Shown: positions 7,319-8,310 of the stretch, piece after piece
Layout: the number at the start of each line of letters is the position of its first letter
How positions within the stretch are numbered: position 1 is the first letter of the stretch
Assembly: GCA_014729935.1 (NCBI GenBank)
Contig: WJJB01000190.1
Location: forward strand, 1-8,310
Reading direction: 5' to 3'
Length of the DNA: 8,310 bases
DNA from: Candidatus Bathyarchaeota archaeon
GTDB taxonomy: Archaea > Asgardarchaeota > Lokiarchaeia > Sigyniarchaeales > Sigyniarchaeaceae
Made by a program: the position numbers and the translations under genes
Notes under the pieces: generated by a model
What the model was told of the DNA's origin: nothing
What the model saw: only the letters and a program-made list of their open reading frames with translations
The model's database searches: none

Positions 7319-7725
7319 TATTCTACCTTGAATTACCATGCTCTATGGGGCGCGAATTCTGCCTTCATCAACCATTGCATTTCCCGTCGTTGATGACACG
7401 AACGTCCGTTCGGGCTTTGCACGGTCTATAAGAGGGATCCTTCCCGGGGTTCCCGCGGCAGAAGAGTTGATGATTGTTTCGGTTCGGTTTTCTATATTGA
7501 TGGTATTATCCGTCTTGCGAGAGAAAACCCGCCCCTTTAGCAGTAATGGGGGAATTTGATGTGCTCGATGCGAAGGATTGATGTTTCGGGGTCGAAATTG
7601 TTGGGATACAAGGAAGAAAGAGTTTTGCTACACGATGGAGCACGAATTCTTGATGCCCCTAGCTTTTGTGGCAGCTTGAAATGGGAAGCGAGATATTTGT
7701 CGGAGCCGGATTAATATATGGTCGA

Positions 7726-7737
7726 TGATAATTATCA
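7726..7737. repeat. Perfect 12-base palindrome, possible operator
   Basis: TGATAATTATCA is a perfect inverted repeat with no spacer, lying eight bases after the TATA-like TTAATATA at 7711-7718. A dyad this close to a core promoter element is the usual form of a binding site for a dimeric helix-turn-helix regulator. No gene starts nearby in the matching direction, so the regulatory reading is speculative. Confidence 0.3.
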
Positions 7738-7836
7738 AGTTCCCCCGATACTATTTAGGGCGTGGTAGTTCAAACTCTATCAATTATAATGGCCAAGGTT
7801 GGACATTCGCCCAGTGGCCGATAGAGGAAGCCCGCG

Positions 7837-7852
7837 TGATGAAATATCATCA
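7837..7852. repeat. Short hairpin downstream of the TPR gene
   Basis: Six-base arms TGATGA and TCATCA flank an AATA loop, about 70 bases beyond the - strand TPR stop codon. It could fold at the end of the TPR transcript, but it lacks a following T run and is short enough to be chance. Confidence 0.2.
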
Positions 7853-7921
7853 GGTGCTCATGGTGGCGGTATCGACGCGCCGGTGATGGATTATCATCCT
7901 CCTCCTAGACCGATAGGCGGT

Positions 7922-8310
7922 TCACAAGCTGTTTTCCCCGGGATCGTCGCGATCGCCATTGCCATCTCCATCACTGCCCCCGACCAGCACCTTGAACCGC
8001 GGGTCTTCACGGATGGCATCGAAATCGGCATCCTCCCTCGCTTTCCCTCGCCACGAACCTTCCATGTCGATGGCTTGCGATAGGCACTCAATTGCCAGGT
8101 TGACGTTTTCCTGTCGCGCGTGCAGGCAGGCAATGTTGAAAAGCACCATGGCAACGTCGGACCGGTAGCACCCCGGGCTCTTGTTGGCAAACTCCCGGAT
8201 GATTTCCAGCGCCTCCGTGTACTCCCGCTCCGCATCCTCGTGCCTGCCGGTGTCCTCGTGCAGGACGGCAAGGTTGTTGAGCGTGACGGCAACGTCGGGC
8301 AGGTACGCCC
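7922..8310 (-). CDS. Tetratricopeptide repeat protein, C-terminal part (5' end outside window)
   Basis: About 128 residues are visible, reading from base 8308 to a TGA at 7922-7924; the gene starts beyond the right edge. One full repeat is clear: YLPDVAVTLNNLAVLHEDTG followed by RHEDAEREYTEALEIIREFA. This is the 42-residue TPR type found in kinesin light chain-like arrays. A second repeat follows (SDVAMVLFNIACLHARQENV, then NLAIECLSQAIDM). After it comes the DADFDAIREDPRFKVLV tail seen at the end of many TPR arrays, and a low-complexity acidic end (GGSDGDGNGDRDDPGENSL). TPR arrays are protein-interaction scaffolds in the cytoplasm; the partner and any N-terminal effector domain cannot be seen. 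The open frame on the same strand in another phase, starting near 8292, is a shadow without repeat structure. Codons end mostly in C or G, making this gene visibly GC-richer than its neighbours. Confidence 0.88.
   Translation of the reverse strand, partial: AYLPDVAVTLNNLAVLHEDTGRHEDAEREYTEALEIIREFANKSPGCYRSDVAMVLFNIACLHARQENVNLAIECLSQAIDMEGSWRGKAREDADFDAIREDPRFKVLVGGSDGDGNGDRDDPGENSL

Larger units (their letters stand above)
7246..7921. other. Gene-poor interval between the oxidoreductase and TPR genes
   Basis: This 676-base stretch separates two - strand genes and has no gene I can support. It holds the presumed oxidoreductase promoter (7279-7318), a - strand open frame without a start codon (7346-7627), AT-rich TATA-like sequences (TTAATATA at 7711-7718), a 12-base perfect palindrome (7726-7737) and a small hairpin (7837-7852). 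No tRNA-like cloverleaf, CRISPR-like repeat or rRNA segment was recognised. It could contain an unrecognised small RNA or the remains of a lost gene. Confidence 0.5.

Noticed and set aside
7388..7450. TTGATGA sequences resembling the C box of archaeal C/D small RNAs
   Set aside because: The first base does not fit the RTGATGA consensus and no properly spaced D box (CTGA) follows.
7338..7559. + strand 73-codon open frame starting with ATG
   Set aside because: No family was recognised, there is no good ribosome-binding site, and it overlaps an equally open antisense frame; it is kept only as part of a finding.
7824..7830. GAGGAAG resembling the conserved GAGGAAA of RNase P RNA
   Set aside because: The matching downstream ACAGAA element is absent and the surrounding sequence does not form the expected P4 pairing.
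7246..7921. Possible tRNA gene in the gene-poor interval
   Set aside because: No GGTTCRAnnCC-type T-loop with matching acceptor and anticodon arms was found on either strand.

Overview
The window looks archaeal, most plausibly from an Asgard-type lineage, although nothing in it is diagnostic. The signs are a multi-pass membrane protein with an inserted CxxC...CxxC zinc ribbon, a GC-rich tetratricopeptide (TPR) gene ending in a DFDAIREDP-type tail, T-run termination after a gene, short GGTG/AAGGT ribosome-binding sites and AT-rich TATA-like elements. Base composition is moderate, with a clearly GC-richer TPR gene at the right edge.

Layout, left to right. (1) The 3' end of an ADP-ribosylglycohydrolase (DraG/ARH) gene, + strand, entering from outside. 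(2) A complete major facilitator superfamily (MFS) exporter-like gene, 408-1709 +. (3) A 668-residue membrane protein with a central zinc ribbon, 1862-3868 +, followed by a T-rich terminator. (4) A 622-base stretch, 3869-4490, without an intact gene. It contains what I read as a decayed, internally deleted TnpB (IS605/IS1341-type) gene and the hairpin typical of such an element's right end. (5) A complete M20C aminoacyl-histidine dipeptidase gene (pepD type), 4491-6071 +. (6) A complete FAD/NAD(P)-dependent oxidoreductase gene, 6061-7245 -, overlapping the peptidase gene tail to tail by 11 bases. (7) A 676-base stretch, 7246-7921, without a convincing gene: a TATA-like element, a 12-base palindrome and a 94-codon antisense open frame without a start codon. 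(8) The 3' end of a TPR protein gene, - strand, running off the right edge.

The genes do not form an obvious pathway. The first three share a strand but have 87- and 152-base gaps, so they may be separate units. The zinc-ribbon membrane protein and the TnpB remnant are the most interesting items: the first has no function I can name, and the second appears to have left its right-end hairpin directly upstream of the peptidase ribosome-binding site. I did not find a convincing new defence or multi-gene system here.
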